64,000 bases of DNA from Caulifigura coniformis. Lineage in GTDB: Bacteria > Planctomycetota > Planctomycetia > Planctomycetales > Planctomycetaceae. Both the position numbers and the translations under genes were made by a program. Below the pieces are notes generated by a model. The model did not search any database, was not told the DNA's origin, and saw nothing but the letters and a program-made list of their open reading frames with translations. Positions 19,186 through 28,576 of the stretch are shown here, one piece after another (the stretch's first letter is position 1; each line of letters begins with the position of its first letter). The stretch spans positions 992,001 to 1,056,000 of the forward strand of contig NZ_CP036271.1 in assembly GCF_007745175.1 (NCBI RefSeq). The letters are read 5' to 3'.

Positions 19186-20112
19186 ATGCCGCGCGCAGAA
19201 GCGAATCCGCAGCTCAACGCCCTTGTCCGGTCCGCCCGCGACATCGCGAAAGAAGTCCGCGCCGCGGCAGTCCTCATGCTGGCCGAAGTTCCGCTCGATT
19301 TCGCCGCCATCAGCAAGGTCTTCACCGAAACCCGCTTCATCATCACCTCCCACAAGCCCGAGGTGCAGGAGGCTGCGGCCGAGGACGATCTCCCCTGCGT
19401 CATGCTCAGCCACGAGCCGCAGACGCGGCAGGTCCAGCTCAGCGTCGCACTCATCGAAGCCATCGCCGACGACCTCGTCCCCACCGGCGCCTGCGTCGTC
19501 GCCCTCTATTCCAGCTTTGATCGCAAAGACATCGACTCCGTCAGCGTCATCAGCCTCACCGAACACCTCGCCAAACTCACGACCCGCGACCTCCAGCGGC
19601 TCGAAACGACCGTCCCCCTCGGCACCCTCCGCCGCGTTGTCGATCTGGCCGTCGAGATCGGCCGCGAAGGACGCGAAGGCAAGCCGGTCGGCACGCTCTT
19701 CGTCGTCGGCAATCACCGCAAGATCCTCGCGATGTCGCACGAAGGGGTGCACGATCCCTTCCGCGGCTACCAGAAGAAGGACCGCGCCGTCAGCAATCCG
19801 CGTGTCCGGGAGAGCGTGAAGGAACTCGCGCAGATTGATGGGGCGTTCATCATCTCGTCCGATGGCTATGTCATTTCGGCCGGCCGGATCCTCGACGCCA
19901 AGTCCGAAGGCCTGACGCTCTCCAAAGGTCTGGGCGCGCGGCACTGGGCCGCCGCCGCGATCTCCAAGACGACCGACGCCGTCGCCATCGCCGTCTCCGA
20001 ATCGACCGGCACCGTCCGCATCTTCCAGGGGGGCGCCGTCGTCCTGCGGATCGAACCGATGGATCAGGCCATGAAATGGCACGACGTCGACACCGAGCCG
20101 CCGGGCGATTGA
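19186..20112 (+). CDS. DacZ-like diadenylate cyclase (DisA_N/DAC domain)
   Basis: 308 residues. The C-terminal half is a DAC domain with the DGA motif at 218-220 (IDGAFIISSDGYVISAGRIL) and, in place of RHR, Arg252-His253-Trp254 in GLGARHWAAAAIS, followed by TDAVAIAVSESTGTVRIF. The N-terminal ~180 residues look like the pyruvate-kinase-C-like domain of DacZ (LEAIADDLVPTG-type, REGKPVGTLFVVG). The enzyme class joins two ATP into cyclic di-AMP, a second messenger for osmotic and envelope control. The changed third residue of the RHR motif is also tolerated in some DacZ enzymes by my recollection. It precedes obg by 189 bases on the same strand. No Shine-Dalgarno site is obvious. Confidence 0.88.
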   Translation: MPRAEANPQLNALVRSARDIAKEVRAAAVLMLAEVPLDFAAISKVFTETRFIITSHKPEVQEAAAEDDLPCVMLSHEPQTRQVQLSVALIEAIADDLVPTGACVVALYSSFDRKDIDSVSVISLTEHLAKLTTRDLQRLETTVPLGTLRRVVDLAVEIGREGREGKPVGTLFVVGNHRKILAMSHEGVHDPFRGYQKKDRAVSNPRVRESVKELAQIDGAFIISSDGYVISAGRILDAKSEGLTLSKGLGARHWAAAAISKTTDAVAIAVSESTGTVRIFQGGAVVLRIEPMDQAMKWHDVDTEPPGD

Positions 20113-20301
20113 AAGAGAAGAACGGGCGTCAGCCTGCACCGGGTGTCATCGCACGCCGGTCACAAGACTTCTCCCTGCCCACAGCCCCCTCCGTCCCATC
20201 CCGCTATCATTCGGGGAGAAGGTGGCCGACAGGTCGGATGAACGGCCAACGCCCCGCTCCCATCCATCGTTCCACCTTTCGCCTTTAACCCGTCTCCAAT
20301 C

Positions 20302-21378
20302 ATGTTCGTCGATCGCGTCAACATTCACTGCAAAGCCGGCGACGGTGGAAACGGCTGCGCCAGCTTTCGCCGTGAAGCTCATATCGCGCGCGGCGGCCCC
20401 GACGGCGGAGACGGAGGGGACGGCGGCAGCGTCATCATCCAGGCCGAGCGAAACCTCGGAAGCCTCTCCAACATCCAGGGGCACCACCACTGGACGGCCG
20501 ACAGCGGCCGCGATGGCCGCGGCGCTCTCTGCTCCGGCCGGAAAGGCGGAGACCTCTACATCTACGTCCCCCCCGGCACCCTCGTGAAAGACGCCCACTC
20601 GGGAGAGCTGATTTGCGATCTCCAGAAGAACGGTGAAACGCTCGTTGTCTGCAAGGGAGGCTGGGGCGGCCGCGGCAACAAGCATTTCGCGACGGCCACC
20701 AACAGAGCCCCCAGCGAAGCCGAACCCGGCAAGCCGGGCGAAGAGCGCGAGCTGCTCCTGGAACTGAAGCTGATCGCCGATGTCGGCATCATCGGCAAGC
20801 CGAACGCCGGCAAGAGCACGCTCCTCAGCCGGCTCACCAAGGCCACCCCCGAGATCGCCAACTACCCGTTCACGACGAAGTACCCCAACCTCGGGGTCGT
20901 CGTCGTGGCGGAAGACTTCAGCTTCGTGATGGCCGACATTCCAGGGCTCATCGAGGGCGCTCACGCCGGCATCGGCCTCGGCCACGAGTTCCTGCGGCAC
21001 GTCCAGCGCACGAAGGTCCTCGTCCATCTCGTCGAGCCCGACCCGATGGACCAGACCGATCCCCTCCAGAACTACAAACAAATCCGCGAAGAACTGCGCC
21101 TCTACGACGAGCAGCTCGCCCAGCGCCCCGAACTCCTGTTCGTCTCCAAGTCCGAACTTCCCGATGCCCAGGCCCTCGCCGACCTCCTCCGCGAAGAAAC
21201 CGGCAAGCCCGTCGCGCTCCTCTCCGCAGCTACCGGCCAGGGGCTGACCGAACTGATCCGCCAGCTGACCGCGATCCTGAAGGAATCCCAGCGCGAAGAG
21301 GATGCGGCCGAATCCCCGTCCGTGACGGGCGAGCAGGCACAGGTCGGAACGGGCGGGCAGGGGGCGGACGCCTCCTGA
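20302..21378 (+). CDS. obg: Obg family GTPase
   Basis: 358 residues, the usual length without a C-terminal OCT extension. The Gly-rich Obg fold fills residues 1-158 (GDGGNGCASFRREAHIARGG, GGDGGDGGSVII). The G domain has G1 GKPNAGKS at 165-172, G2 region NYPFTTKYPNLG, G3 DIPGLIEGAHAG, and G5 SAATGQGL. The G4 motif reads SKSE instead of the usual NKxD, so the guanine-contacting Asp is Glu. Obg assists late 50S ribosome assembly and stress control. It follows the diadenylate cyclase gene and could share its transcript. Confidence 0.96.
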   Translation: MFVDRVNIHCKAGDGGNGCASFRREAHIARGGPDGGDGGDGGSVIIQAERNLGSLSNIQGHHHWTADSGRDGRGALCSGRKGGDLYIYVPPGTLVKDAHSGELICDLQKNGETLVVCKGGWGGRGNKHFATATNRAPSEAEPGKPGEERELLLELKLIADVGIIGKPNAGKSTLLSRLTKATPEIANYPFTTKYPNLGVVVVAEDFSFVMADIPGLIEGAHAGIGLGHEFLRHVQRTKVLVHLVEPDPMDQTDPLQNYKQIREELRLYDEQLAQRPELLFVSKSELPDAQALADLLREETGKPVALLSAATGQGLTELIRQLTAILKESQREEDAAESPSVTGEQAQVGTGGQGADAS

Positions 21379-21451
21379 GCGACCCCACGAGCGACTCACC
21401 CTTTTCTGCCCTCCATCGGCCGGCTTACTCCGGCCGCTCGCCCTTCCATTC

Positions 21452-22357
21452 GTGTCCGCGCTGCTCACCCTCCCTTACCTGATGCCCTTCCTGGGCGGCA
21501 TCGTCTACGTCTTCGCCGCGCTGTTTCTCAAACGCGTCGGCGAATCCGGCGGGGAAACGTGGAAGACAATCCGCGCCTGCAACTGGACCGCTGCGGTCGC
21601 GTTCCAGCCGCTGCTGCTGCTGGGTGGAACTTTTCCCGGCTGGGACCACATCTGGCAGCCCGCCCTTGTCGGCCTGCTCTTTGTCTCGGGCCAGGTCAGC
21701 ACCGTCCTCGCCCTCAAGGTCGGCGACGTCTCCCTCGCGACACCCGTCCTCGGGATCAAGATGGTCCTCGTCGCAGCCCTGACGGCTCTCATCCTCCGCG
21801 AATGGCCCACGCCTGCTCTCTGGACCGCGGCCATCCTCAGCTCGATCGCCGTCGCGCTCCTCAACATCTCTCCCGGCCACCAGCGCCGACGGGCGAACCT
21901 GACCATCGCCATCGCCGCGTATGCCGCTTTCTCCTACGCGCTGTTTGATGTCCTTGTGCAGAAGTTTGCTCCGGCCTGGGGCACCGGCCGGTTTCTGCCG
22001 ACCATGCTCGCGTTCGTCGCCCTCTACACCGCCTTCCTCCGCCCCTGGACCTCTTCCGCCCCGGCCGCTTCCCCCGCATCCCGCCCCTGGCTGATCGGCG
22101 GCGCCCTCTGCCTCGCCGCTCAGGCCCTGCTGATCGTCACCCCCATCGCGCTCTTCGGCCACGCCACCACCGCCAACGTCCTCTACAGCGCCCGCGGCAT
22201 GTGGAGCGTCGTCATCGTCTGGCTCGTCGGCCACTGGTTCGGAAACCGCGAACAATCGCTCGGCCGTCTCATCTTCATCAGCCGCCTCCTCGGCGCGGCC
22301 CTGATGACCGCCGCCGTCATCGTCGTCCTCCTGAACCCCGTCGTCCGCCCCAATTGA
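21452..22357 (+). CDS. EamA/DMT-superfamily transporter
   Basis: 301 residues from a GTG start. About ten hydrophobic segments form two related halves of five (LPYLMPFLGGIVYVFAALFL first; later FLPTMLAFVALYTAF and SRLLGAALMTAAVIVVLL). The PVLGIKMVLVAALTALILREWP and VLYSARGMWSVVIVWLVGHWFG segments are typical of the EamA drug/metabolite transporters. Substrate cannot be inferred. It starts 73 bases after obg on the same strand. Confidence 0.85.
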   Translation: MSALLTLPYLMPFLGGIVYVFAALFLKRVGESGGETWKTIRACNWTAAVAFQPLLLLGGTFPGWDHIWQPALVGLLFVSGQVSTVLALKVGDVSLATPVLGIKMVLVAALTALILREWPTPALWTAAILSSIAVALLNISPGHQRRRANLTIAIAAYAAFSYALFDVLVQKFAPAWGTGRFLPTMLAFVALYTAFLRPWTSSAPAASPASRPWLIGGALCLAAQALLIVTPIALFGHATTANVLYSARGMWSVVIVWLVGHWFGNREQSLGRLIFISRLLGAALMTAAVIVVLLNPVVRPN

Positions 22358-22817
22358 AATCGAGGCCCCCGTACCGGGTGTGAGCGGCCGCGCTCGCCGC
22401 CGGGCTTTTCAACGGGAGACCTGTGACGAGGACCTGTGACCGCAGAAACTGGTCTGAACCATTGGGATTCCCGACCTGTGACATGTGTGACACCTGTGAC
22501 GAGTTCCTGAGCCCGTCTCTCATCCGTCTCGCCGGGTGATCCGTCGCGTCTTTCGCGTTCCCAAAGTACAGACTCTCTACCCGGACGGATGAGGTTGCGC
22601 GCGGCCGTGTGGCGCCGCCTCCGCCAGCGCAATCCAAGCCGTCGCTCCAACGCCCGAGGCACCGGCCAATGCCGATGCCGCTCCGCCGATTCTCACGTCG
22701 GGCGAATCACCCTCCCGGACCGTACGCTGGAAGCAATGGAGTCCCGCCCTACGATTCCCTATCCTCCCCGGTTTTCCCGACGACGACGAAGTCTCAACGA
22801 ACGACGAAGCGCAACCC
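22358..22817. other. 460-base gap with a 9-base repeat cluster
   Basis: No gene is convincing here. The left half holds the ACCTGTGAC repeat cluster (22419-22500). The right half is GC-rich and, just before the lpdA start, has no strong Shine-Dalgarno site. Short overlapping frames on both strands lack leaders or family features. Confidence 0.55.
22419..22500. repeat. Cluster of ACCTGTGAC direct repeats
   Basis: Exact copies at 22419-22427, 22432-22440, 22474-22482 and 22492-22500, plus one variant, ATGTGTGAC, at 22483-22491. The last three are contiguous (9-base period), and the first two start 13 bases apart. The cluster lies between a transporter gene and lpdA. Confidence 0.85.
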
Positions 22818-24242
22818 ATGGCAGACTCCAGCGGCAAGAAGAAACTCCTCGTTCTCGGCGGCGGCCCCGGCGGCTACCCCGCCGCCTTTGAAGCGGCCGA
22901 TCACGGCATGGACGTCACGCTCGTCGACCAGGACCCGCAGCCGGGCGGAGTCTGCCTGAATCGCGGCTGCATCCCCTCCAAAGCCCTGTTGCATGTCGCC
23001 AAGCTCATCACCGAATCGCGCGAAGCGTCCCACTTGGGCGTCACGTTCGAAGAACCGAAGATCGACCTCGACAAGCTCCGCGGATTCAAGAACGGCGTCG
23101 TCGGCAAGCTCACCGGCGGTATCCGGGAACTTTGCCGCGCCCGCGGCGTGAAGCTGATCCAGGCCCGAGGTTCGCTGCTGAACTCGACGACGGCCGAACT
23201 CAAGCACGCCGACGGCAAGACCGAAAAGCTCAGCTTCGACTACTGCATCGTGGCCGTCGGATCCCGACCTGCGATGCCGCCGATGTTCAACCTCGGCGAT
23301 CCGCGGATCATGGATTCGACCGGCGCCCTCGAGCTGGCCGACATCCCGAAGAAGCTGCTCGTCATCGGCGGCGGGATCATCGGCCTCGAACTGGGCCAGG
23401 CGTATGCCTGCTTCGGGTCGAAGGTCACCGTCGTCGAAATGCTGCCCGCCATCTGCGCCGGGGCCGACCGCGACCTCGTCAACCCGCTCCAGAAGCGACT
23501 GGCCACACAGTTCGCCGGCATCCACGTCAACACGAAGGTGAAGAGTCTCAAGGCGACGCCCGAGGGCATCGTGGCTGAGCTCGAAGGCGAAGGCGTCGAG
23601 TCGCCGCAGACGTTCGACCGCGTGTTGCTGTCCGTCGGCCGTGTTCCCAACGGCAAGGGGATCGGCCTCGAGACCACGAAGGCCAAGGTCACCGACCGCG
23701 GCTTCGTCGAGGTCAACAAGAAGATGCAGACGGCCGATCCGAACATCTTTGCCATCGGCGACGTCGCTGGTGAACCGATGCTCGCCCATAAGGCGACCCG
23801 TGAAGCCAAGGTCGCCGTCGAAGTGATCCTCGGCGAGCCGGCCGAGTTCGACAACCTCGCGATCCCGTCCGTGATCTACACCGATCCGGAAGTCGCCTGG
23901 TGCGGTTTGACCGAGACCCAGGCGAAGGAGCAGGGCATTGAGGTGAATGTCGTCAGGTTCCCATGGGCCGCTTCAGGTCGCGCCCAGGCGATCGGACGTA
24001 CGGAAGGTCTCACGAAGGTTCTCTTCGAGCCGAAGACCGAACGCATCCTCGGCATGGGCATCGTCGGCCCGGGAGCCGGGGAGCTGATCGCCGAAGGCGT
24101 GCTGGCCGTCGAAACGGCCGCCGTCGCCCGCGACCTGGCGGAGAGCATTCACGCTCACCCGACGCTCTCGGAAACGATCATGGAATCCGCCGAAGGCGCG
24201 TTCGCCCAGGCCACCCACATCTACCGCCCGAAGCGAAAGTAG
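22818..24242 (+). CDS. lpdA: Dihydrolipoyl dehydrogenase (E3)
   Basis: 474 residues, the usual length. FAD-binding [17 protein letters not shown] opens the protein, then the redox disulfide pair Cys46/Cys51 in [13 protein letters not shown], the NAD-binding [19 protein letters not shown], the second FAD motif [17 protein letters not shown] and the C-terminal catalytic HAHPTLSET. It reoxidises lipoyl groups of 2-oxoacid dehydrogenase or glycine cleavage complexes. No E1 or E2 gene is adjacent, so it may serve several complexes encoded elsewhere. Confidence 0.97.
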   Translation: MADSSGKKKLLVLGGGPGGYPAAFEAADHGMDVTLVDQDPQPGGVCLNRGCIPSKALLHVAKLITESREASHLGVTFEEPKIDLDKLRGFKNGVVGKLTGGIRELCRARGVKLIQARGSLLNSTTAELKHADGKTEKLSFDYCIVAVGSRPAMPPMFNLGDPRIMDSTGALELADIPKKLLVIGGGIIGLELGQAYACFGSKVTVVEMLPAICAGADRDLVNPLQKRLATQFAGIHVNTKVKSLKATPEGIVAELEGEGVESPQTFDRVLLSVGRVPNGKGIGLETTKAKVTDRGFVEVNKKMQTADPNIFAIGDVAGEPMLAHKATREAKVAVEVILGEPAEFDNLAIPSVIYTDPEVAWCGLTETQAKEQGIEVNVVRFPWAASGRAQAIGRTEGLTKVLFEPKTERILGMGIVGPGAGELIAEGVLAVETAAVARDLAESIHAHPTLSETIMESAEGAFAQATHIYRPKRK

Positions 24243-24263
24243 GTTTTGAGCGCGAGGTTTGTT

Positions 24264-24331
24264 GAACCGCCAGGACGCGAAGACGCCAAGGACGTGAAGA
24301 CTCTTGGCGTCTTGGAGACTTGGCGTTTCTC
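24264..24331. repeat. Intergenic near-palindrome built of GACGCCAAG-type units
   Basis: The left side carries short units such as CGCCAGGACGCGAAGACG and CGCCAAGGACG, and the right side their complements (CTTGGCGTCTTGG, ACTTGGCGTTTC), so the whole folds on itself. It fills the gap between the convergent lpdA and PVC/ThuA genes and may act as a two-way terminator. Confidence 0.75.
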
Positions 24332-24337
24332 TTCCCC

Positions 24338-27300
24338 TCAGTCGACAACCGCGGCCCCCGGATACACCGCGTCATTGAACCGGTCCACCGGCTCCTTCGC
24401 TGTCCACGCGATTCCGCGGAGCAGCAGGATCCGGAACACCGGGTCATCGAACGACCACGAGTAATGCCCGGGAATCGACACGAACACCCGCCCTGGGTTG
24501 TGGTCGAGCGTCCAGAACAGCGGCCACGGTTCATCCTCTTCCGGCGCGGTCGCCAGCACCGTCGCTTTTGAGAGGTCCCCGCGTAGCCTCCAGTAGCTCT
24601 CGTCCACCAGGTGAACTTCGTCGAAGTTCCTCGCGATCGGATGGCGCGAACCACGGGTGAACTGCAGGTCGAGCGGCCCATGCCGGAACTTCGCCCCCGG
24701 CCCCCACGACAGCCCGATCCGTTTCGAATAGTCGTCCCACTCCTTGCCTCCATCGACGGCCCAGTGGATGTAGACCAGCCCACCGCCCCGGGCGAGGAAC
24801 GCGTCGATCTGTTTCGCCTTCTCGGGCGACCAGTCGCCGTGACGGTAGAACACGAGCACGTCCGATTTCGCGAAGTCTTCCTCGGCCGGCCATTCCCACG
24901 CCGTGGCCACTTCGAGTTGGTCGAGTGACCCGAGCAGTTCTTTCCACGCCACCTGCCAGGCCGGGTAATCATGCTCGCCCGGGCCGTGATCTTTCTTGCC
25001 GGCCACCAGTGTAACCCGCATCGGCCTCGCGGCCGGCGCATCGGCCGGCGCCCCCTGCAGCAGCGCTTCCACATCGGCCTTCTTCCGCGGCGGAGGCGGC
25101 GGCTCCTTGGCATCCTTCGGCATCGAAGGGGGCGCCAGCAGCAGATAGGCCAGCAGGTCGCGGGTCTTCTCGGGCCCCAGCGACTGCGGGATTCCGACCG
25201 GCATGATCGACGTCTTCTGCGCGACGATCTGCTCGATGTCGCTCCGGTCGATCACTTCGACGTTCGCTTTGGTGTCCGTCACATGCAGCTGCTCCCCGAC
25301 GCTGCGGATCGTCCCCAAGAGCGCCTTCCCCGACTTCGTTTCGATCTGGAACGTCGTGAAGTCGGGGTTGATCGCGAAGTTCGGCGTGTTGATGTCACGC
25401 ATCACGGAGGCGAAGTCGCGATGGACAAGATTGGAGAGATCGGGAGCCGCCTGGCCTCCTTTCCCATGCACGCTGTGACACTTCGAGCAGCCGGCATCGG
25501 CCCCGAAGAACACCTTCCGGCCGTTGGCCCAGCTGGCGCCTTCGAGTTCAGGAACCTTCTTCGCGACCTGGGCCTCGAGCTCGGTCGAGTCTTCCTCAGA
25601 CCACGGAACATAAAATCGACGCAGCGGCATCGCGCGGAGGCGGTCGTCCTCTTTTGTGTTCCAGAATACGGTCAGCTTTGGCTCCTGACCGCCGGTTGCG
25701 AGAGCGACGTCCAGCTTCACCGGCTTCGACAGGTCGCCGGAAAACTCGAGAGATTCCTTCGTCCACTTGTTGGGATCGATGAAGCCCGGTTCGTTCGGTC
25801 GCCGAACCTTGATTCCCGTCGATTCGAATTTGCCGACGCCCAACCGTCCGGAACCTTCGAAGTGAAGCGTGACGACTTCTTCCGGCCACGCGTAATCAAT
25901 CTTGGACCCGGGCTGCACCGCAGGCCGCAACATGTTGGGCAGGTCGACGTGACCATAGATCTGCAGTTCGCCCGACTGCTTCAACAGATCCCAGAGTTCG
26001 TCGTGTTCTTTGCTTCCGACCGTCACCTTTCGGCACACGGCCAGATCAAAATGCGGAAGCCAGCCAGTCCACCTCACCATTCCATCGCTCGCCGTCCACC
26101 GTGCGGCGAGTCCCTCCAGTGAGTAATCCAGGTCAATATCCGCCCGCTGTTCGATCGCGCCCTTCGTCGGTCTCAGCGACGGCCCCACGATCGACGCCGG
26201 CAACGTCACGGCATGCGCCACGCGACCCGGGCTCGGCTCCGTGACAATCGTCAGCGTCCGGCCATCAGGTGAAACCTGCAACGACCGCGCCGGTTGCTCA
26301 AACCGCGGCGCGACGACTTGCGCCCCGACGACCGCATACCCCGGCCGCAATGTTTCAAACCGGTCCCCCGCCCGCACCGCCGCCCCATACTGCACGGAAG
26401 TCTTCGCCGCCGCCCCTTTCAGCCATGCCGGATCGAGCGGCCTGTCGAAGGCCACCTTCACCTCATCTGGCCCGGCCGACCACGTCAGCACTGGTCGCGG
26501 CAGATCTCGATTGCTGTATCGAATCTTGTAGAGCGTCCCGCGCCCCCCGGGTCCGCTTCCCCAGTCCGGCCCGCCGCTGTGCGTCGCCACCAGCAACGCC
26601 CCGTTCAGGTCGATGCACGCATCCACCGTCAGCTTCTGCAGGCACGCGAACAATGAGTTCTTCGCGACATAGCCCCGTTCCGTCTTTCGAAGCGATGTCC
26701 GGTAAATCTTCCCCCGCGAATATCCCGTGACAATCGCATTCCCACGCCACGAGTCAGGCCCGAAGATCGGCCCACCCGCCTGCACCGGCTCGTTGAAGCA
26801 GAACCCGCACGTCGATTGATGCTGCGGCCCATAGTCGTAAACACTCGGCTCATCGATCACCCCCGGCAGCTTCTCTGGATGCCGCGGCGGGAACCCGTAA
26901 TGCCGGCCCTTCTGAATGTGCAGCAGTTCATCGAACGGGTTGCCGTTTGCGAGCCATGTGGCCCCTTCCTGGTCCGTCGCGAACAGGTCCCCTGCGGAGT
27001 TGAATTTCATCCCCACGGCGAACCGCACACCCGAGGCGAACACCTCCCGCGACGAGAAGTCGGGAGCGATCTTCAGGATGGCCGCCCCTTCGCTCGAGGG
27101 GGAATAGTGGGCCTTCCCCTCTTTGTCGGTCAGGTAGCCGTTCGTGAAGTTCCGATGCCCGATGCCGACGTACACGCTCCCGTCTCGCGGATCAAACGCT
27201 GTCCCGAGGGCATCGACATTGTGGAGAATCGGCGGCCAGTCCTTCGCGACGACGATCTCCTCATCCGCCACGTCGTCGCCGTTGGTATCGACCACCAGCG

Positions 27301-28483
27301 ACAGTTTTCCCTTCCCCGCCACGAACGCGCCGAAGCCCTTCTCGTATCCCGGCGGAGTCATCGCCATCCCGATCGGCGACACGATCCGCCCCTGGTTGTC
27401 CCAGAACTTGTCGGCCTTGTCTTCGAGGCCGTCGCCGTCGGCGTCCGACAGCAGGTACATGTCGCCGTTGTAGGCGACTGCCAGTGTCTTGCCGTCTGGT
27501 CGCGTGCTGATGTTGTTGATGTTCGGCAGGTCGAGCGGCAGTTCGAACGCCTCGAAGCCCGGCTCCAGCACCTGCACGGCCGGAGGATTCTCGACCGTCG
27601 CGAGCGGCGTCCCCACGCGCGGCCTCGTGGCCGTCATCAGGTCGCCGTACTTCAACATCAGGTAACCCCGGACGAGCGAGCCCCACGAGTCGTCCAGGGC
27701 TTTGTTGAACACCAGCACTTCGGCGATGTCGACCTGCCCGAACCCACGGGCGATCTGCGGACCCGGTTCGTTCGTATAGAACCTCGCTCCGACGGTGATC
27801 TCATCCATGCTCAGCGGTCCGCCGTCGCGCGGTCGTTCCCCCGCCTTCACGCCATCCACGGTCAGCGTGATCGTCCGCTCGCCTCGATCCGAACGCACTT
27901 CGAATACCTGGGCCGCCCCGAACGGAATCGGCTTCTTGAGCAGGTTCCTCGCCCCGAGGAAGCCTTTCCCCTCGATATTCAGTTCCGCAAACACGGTGGA
28001 AGGCGACGGCCCCTGGTCGATCGTCAGTCCACTCTGCCAGTCGCGCTGGTCCCGCGCGTTGAGCGCCATCAGGCCCCGGAACCCCCCGGCATTGGTCCGC
28101 GGAATCGCGACGAGAAAAATGGTCAGTGAATCAAGCTCGGCCTTCTGGTCGATGAGTCTCAGGCAATCGTCCATGCCGTCGAACCGCACGACCGGCACGC
28201 CCGCCACGCTGGTCCACGTCGGAGCCGATTGGTCGTTCGGAGCTTTCACATCGCGCCCCATCCCCGAGGCGTCGAGCCACGCATCCATGCGCGAATCGGG
28301 CTTCAGCGCAGGGAGTCCCTTCGCTTTGCGCGCCTCGGGCTGCCGGCCCGTATCGAGCCACAGTTCCAGACCCGGCTTGATGACCTGCTTCGGATCGGCC
28401 CAGGGCTCGGCGGCGCTGGAGAGCCGTCCCGTGAGAACGACGACGAGGAAAGCCCAACAGACACCAAGCCGAGACGCAGCCAT
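24338..28483 (-). CDS. Giant exported LamG / PVC-type haem-binding dehydrogenase-like / ThuA fusion
   Basis: 1381 residues. A signal peptide (1-25) is followed by a LamG-like jelly roll (about 60-285), a sorbosone-dehydrogenase-like propeller typical of PVC-type membrane-bound dehydrogenases (about 300-640; EKGFGAFVAGKGKLSLVVD, NGDLFATD-like turns), a middle beta region, a class I c-type haem site CSKCH at 999-1003 with the distal Met near SIMPVGIP, and a ThuA domain (1155-1381; VFYRHGDWSP, GLVYIHWAVDGG, VFVSIPGHYSWSFDD). It is likely a periplasmic sugar or polyol oxidation protein. Substrate unknown. Carrying all these parts in one chain is longer than most family members, which often have ThuA as a separate protein. 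Confidence 0.93.
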   Translation of the reverse strand: MAASRLGVCWAFLVVVLTGRLSSAAEPWADPKQVIKPGLELWLDTGRQPEARKAKGLPALKPDSRMDAWLDASGMGRDVKAPNDQSAPTWTSVAGVPVVRFDGMDDCLRLIDQKAELDSLTIFLVAIPRTNAGGFRGLMALNARDQRDWQSGLTIDQGPSPSTVFAELNIEGKGFLGARNLLKKPIPFGAAQVFEVRSDRGERTITLTVDGVKAGERPRDGGPLSMDEITVGARFYTNEPGPQIARGFGQVDIAEVLVFNKALDDSWGSLVRGYLMLKYGDLMTATRPRVGTPLATVENPPAVQVLEPGFEAFELPLDLPNINNISTRPDGKTLAVAYNGDMYLLSDADGDGLEDKADKFWDNQGRIVSPIGMAMTPPGYEKGFGAFVAGKGKLSLVVDTNGDDVADEEIVVAKDWPPILHNVDALGTAFDPRDGSVYVGIGHRNFTNGYLTDKEGKAHYSPSSEGAAILKIAPDFSSREVFASGVRFAVGMKFNSAGDLFATDQEGATWLANGNPFDELLHIQKGRHYGFPPRHPEKLPGVIDEPSVYDYGPQHQSTCGFCFNEPVQAGGPIFGPDSWRGNAIVTGYSRGKIYRTSLRKTERGYVAKNSLFACLQKLTVDACIDLNGALLVATHSGGPDWGSGPGGRGTLYKIRYSNRDLPRPVLTWSAGPDEVKVAFDRPLDPAWLKGAAAKTSVQYGAAVRAGDRFETLRPGYAVVGAQVVAPRFEQPARSLQVSPDGRTLTIVTEPSPGRVAHAVTLPASIVGPSLRPTKGAIEQRADIDLDYSLEGLAARWTASDGMVRWTGWLPHFDLAVCRKVTVGSKEHDELWDLLKQSGELQIYGHVDLPNMLRPAVQPGSKIDYAWPEEVVTLHFEGSGRLGVGKFESTGIKVRRPNEPGFIDPNKWTKESLEFSGDLSKPVKLDVALATGGQEPKLTVFWNTKEDDRLRAMPLRRFYVPWSEEDSTELEAQVAKKVPELEGASWANGRKVFFGADAGCSKCHSVHGKGGQAAPDLSNLVHRDFASVMRDINTPNFAINPDFTTFQIETKSGKALLGTIRSVGEQLHVTDTKANVEVIDRSDIEQIVAQKTSIMPVGIPQSLGPEKTRDLLAYLLLAPPSMPKDAKEPPPPPRKKADVEALLQGAPADAPAARPMRVTLVAGKKDHGPGEHDYPAWQVAWKELLGSLDQLEVATAWEWPAEEDFAKSDVLVFYRHGDWSPEKAKQIDAFLARGGGLVYIHWAVDGGKEWDDYSKRIGLSWGPGAKFRHGPLDLQFTRGSRHPIARNFDEVHLVDESYWRLRGDLSKATVLATAPEEDEPWPLFWTLDHNPGRVFVSIPGHYSWSFDDPVFRILLLRGIAWTAKEPVDRFNDAVYPGAAVVD

Positions 28484-28558
28484 GGTTCACTCCCGAGTTG
28501 TGGGGCATCCGTTATAGCGGCGTTCCGACTCGCGACGTAAGCGACCGGCACGATCGAT

Positions 28559-28567
28559 TGCTATACT
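28559..28567 (+). promoter_or_regulatory. Extended -10 promoter element just before hisA
   Basis: TGCTATACT fits an extended -10 (TGn plus TATACT, 28562-28567). No good -35 box lies 17 bases upstream. Transcription would begin about 28574-28575, two or three bases before the hisA ATG, implying a leaderless or nearly leaderless message. Confidence 0.5.
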
Positions 28568-28576
28568 CCCCCGACT

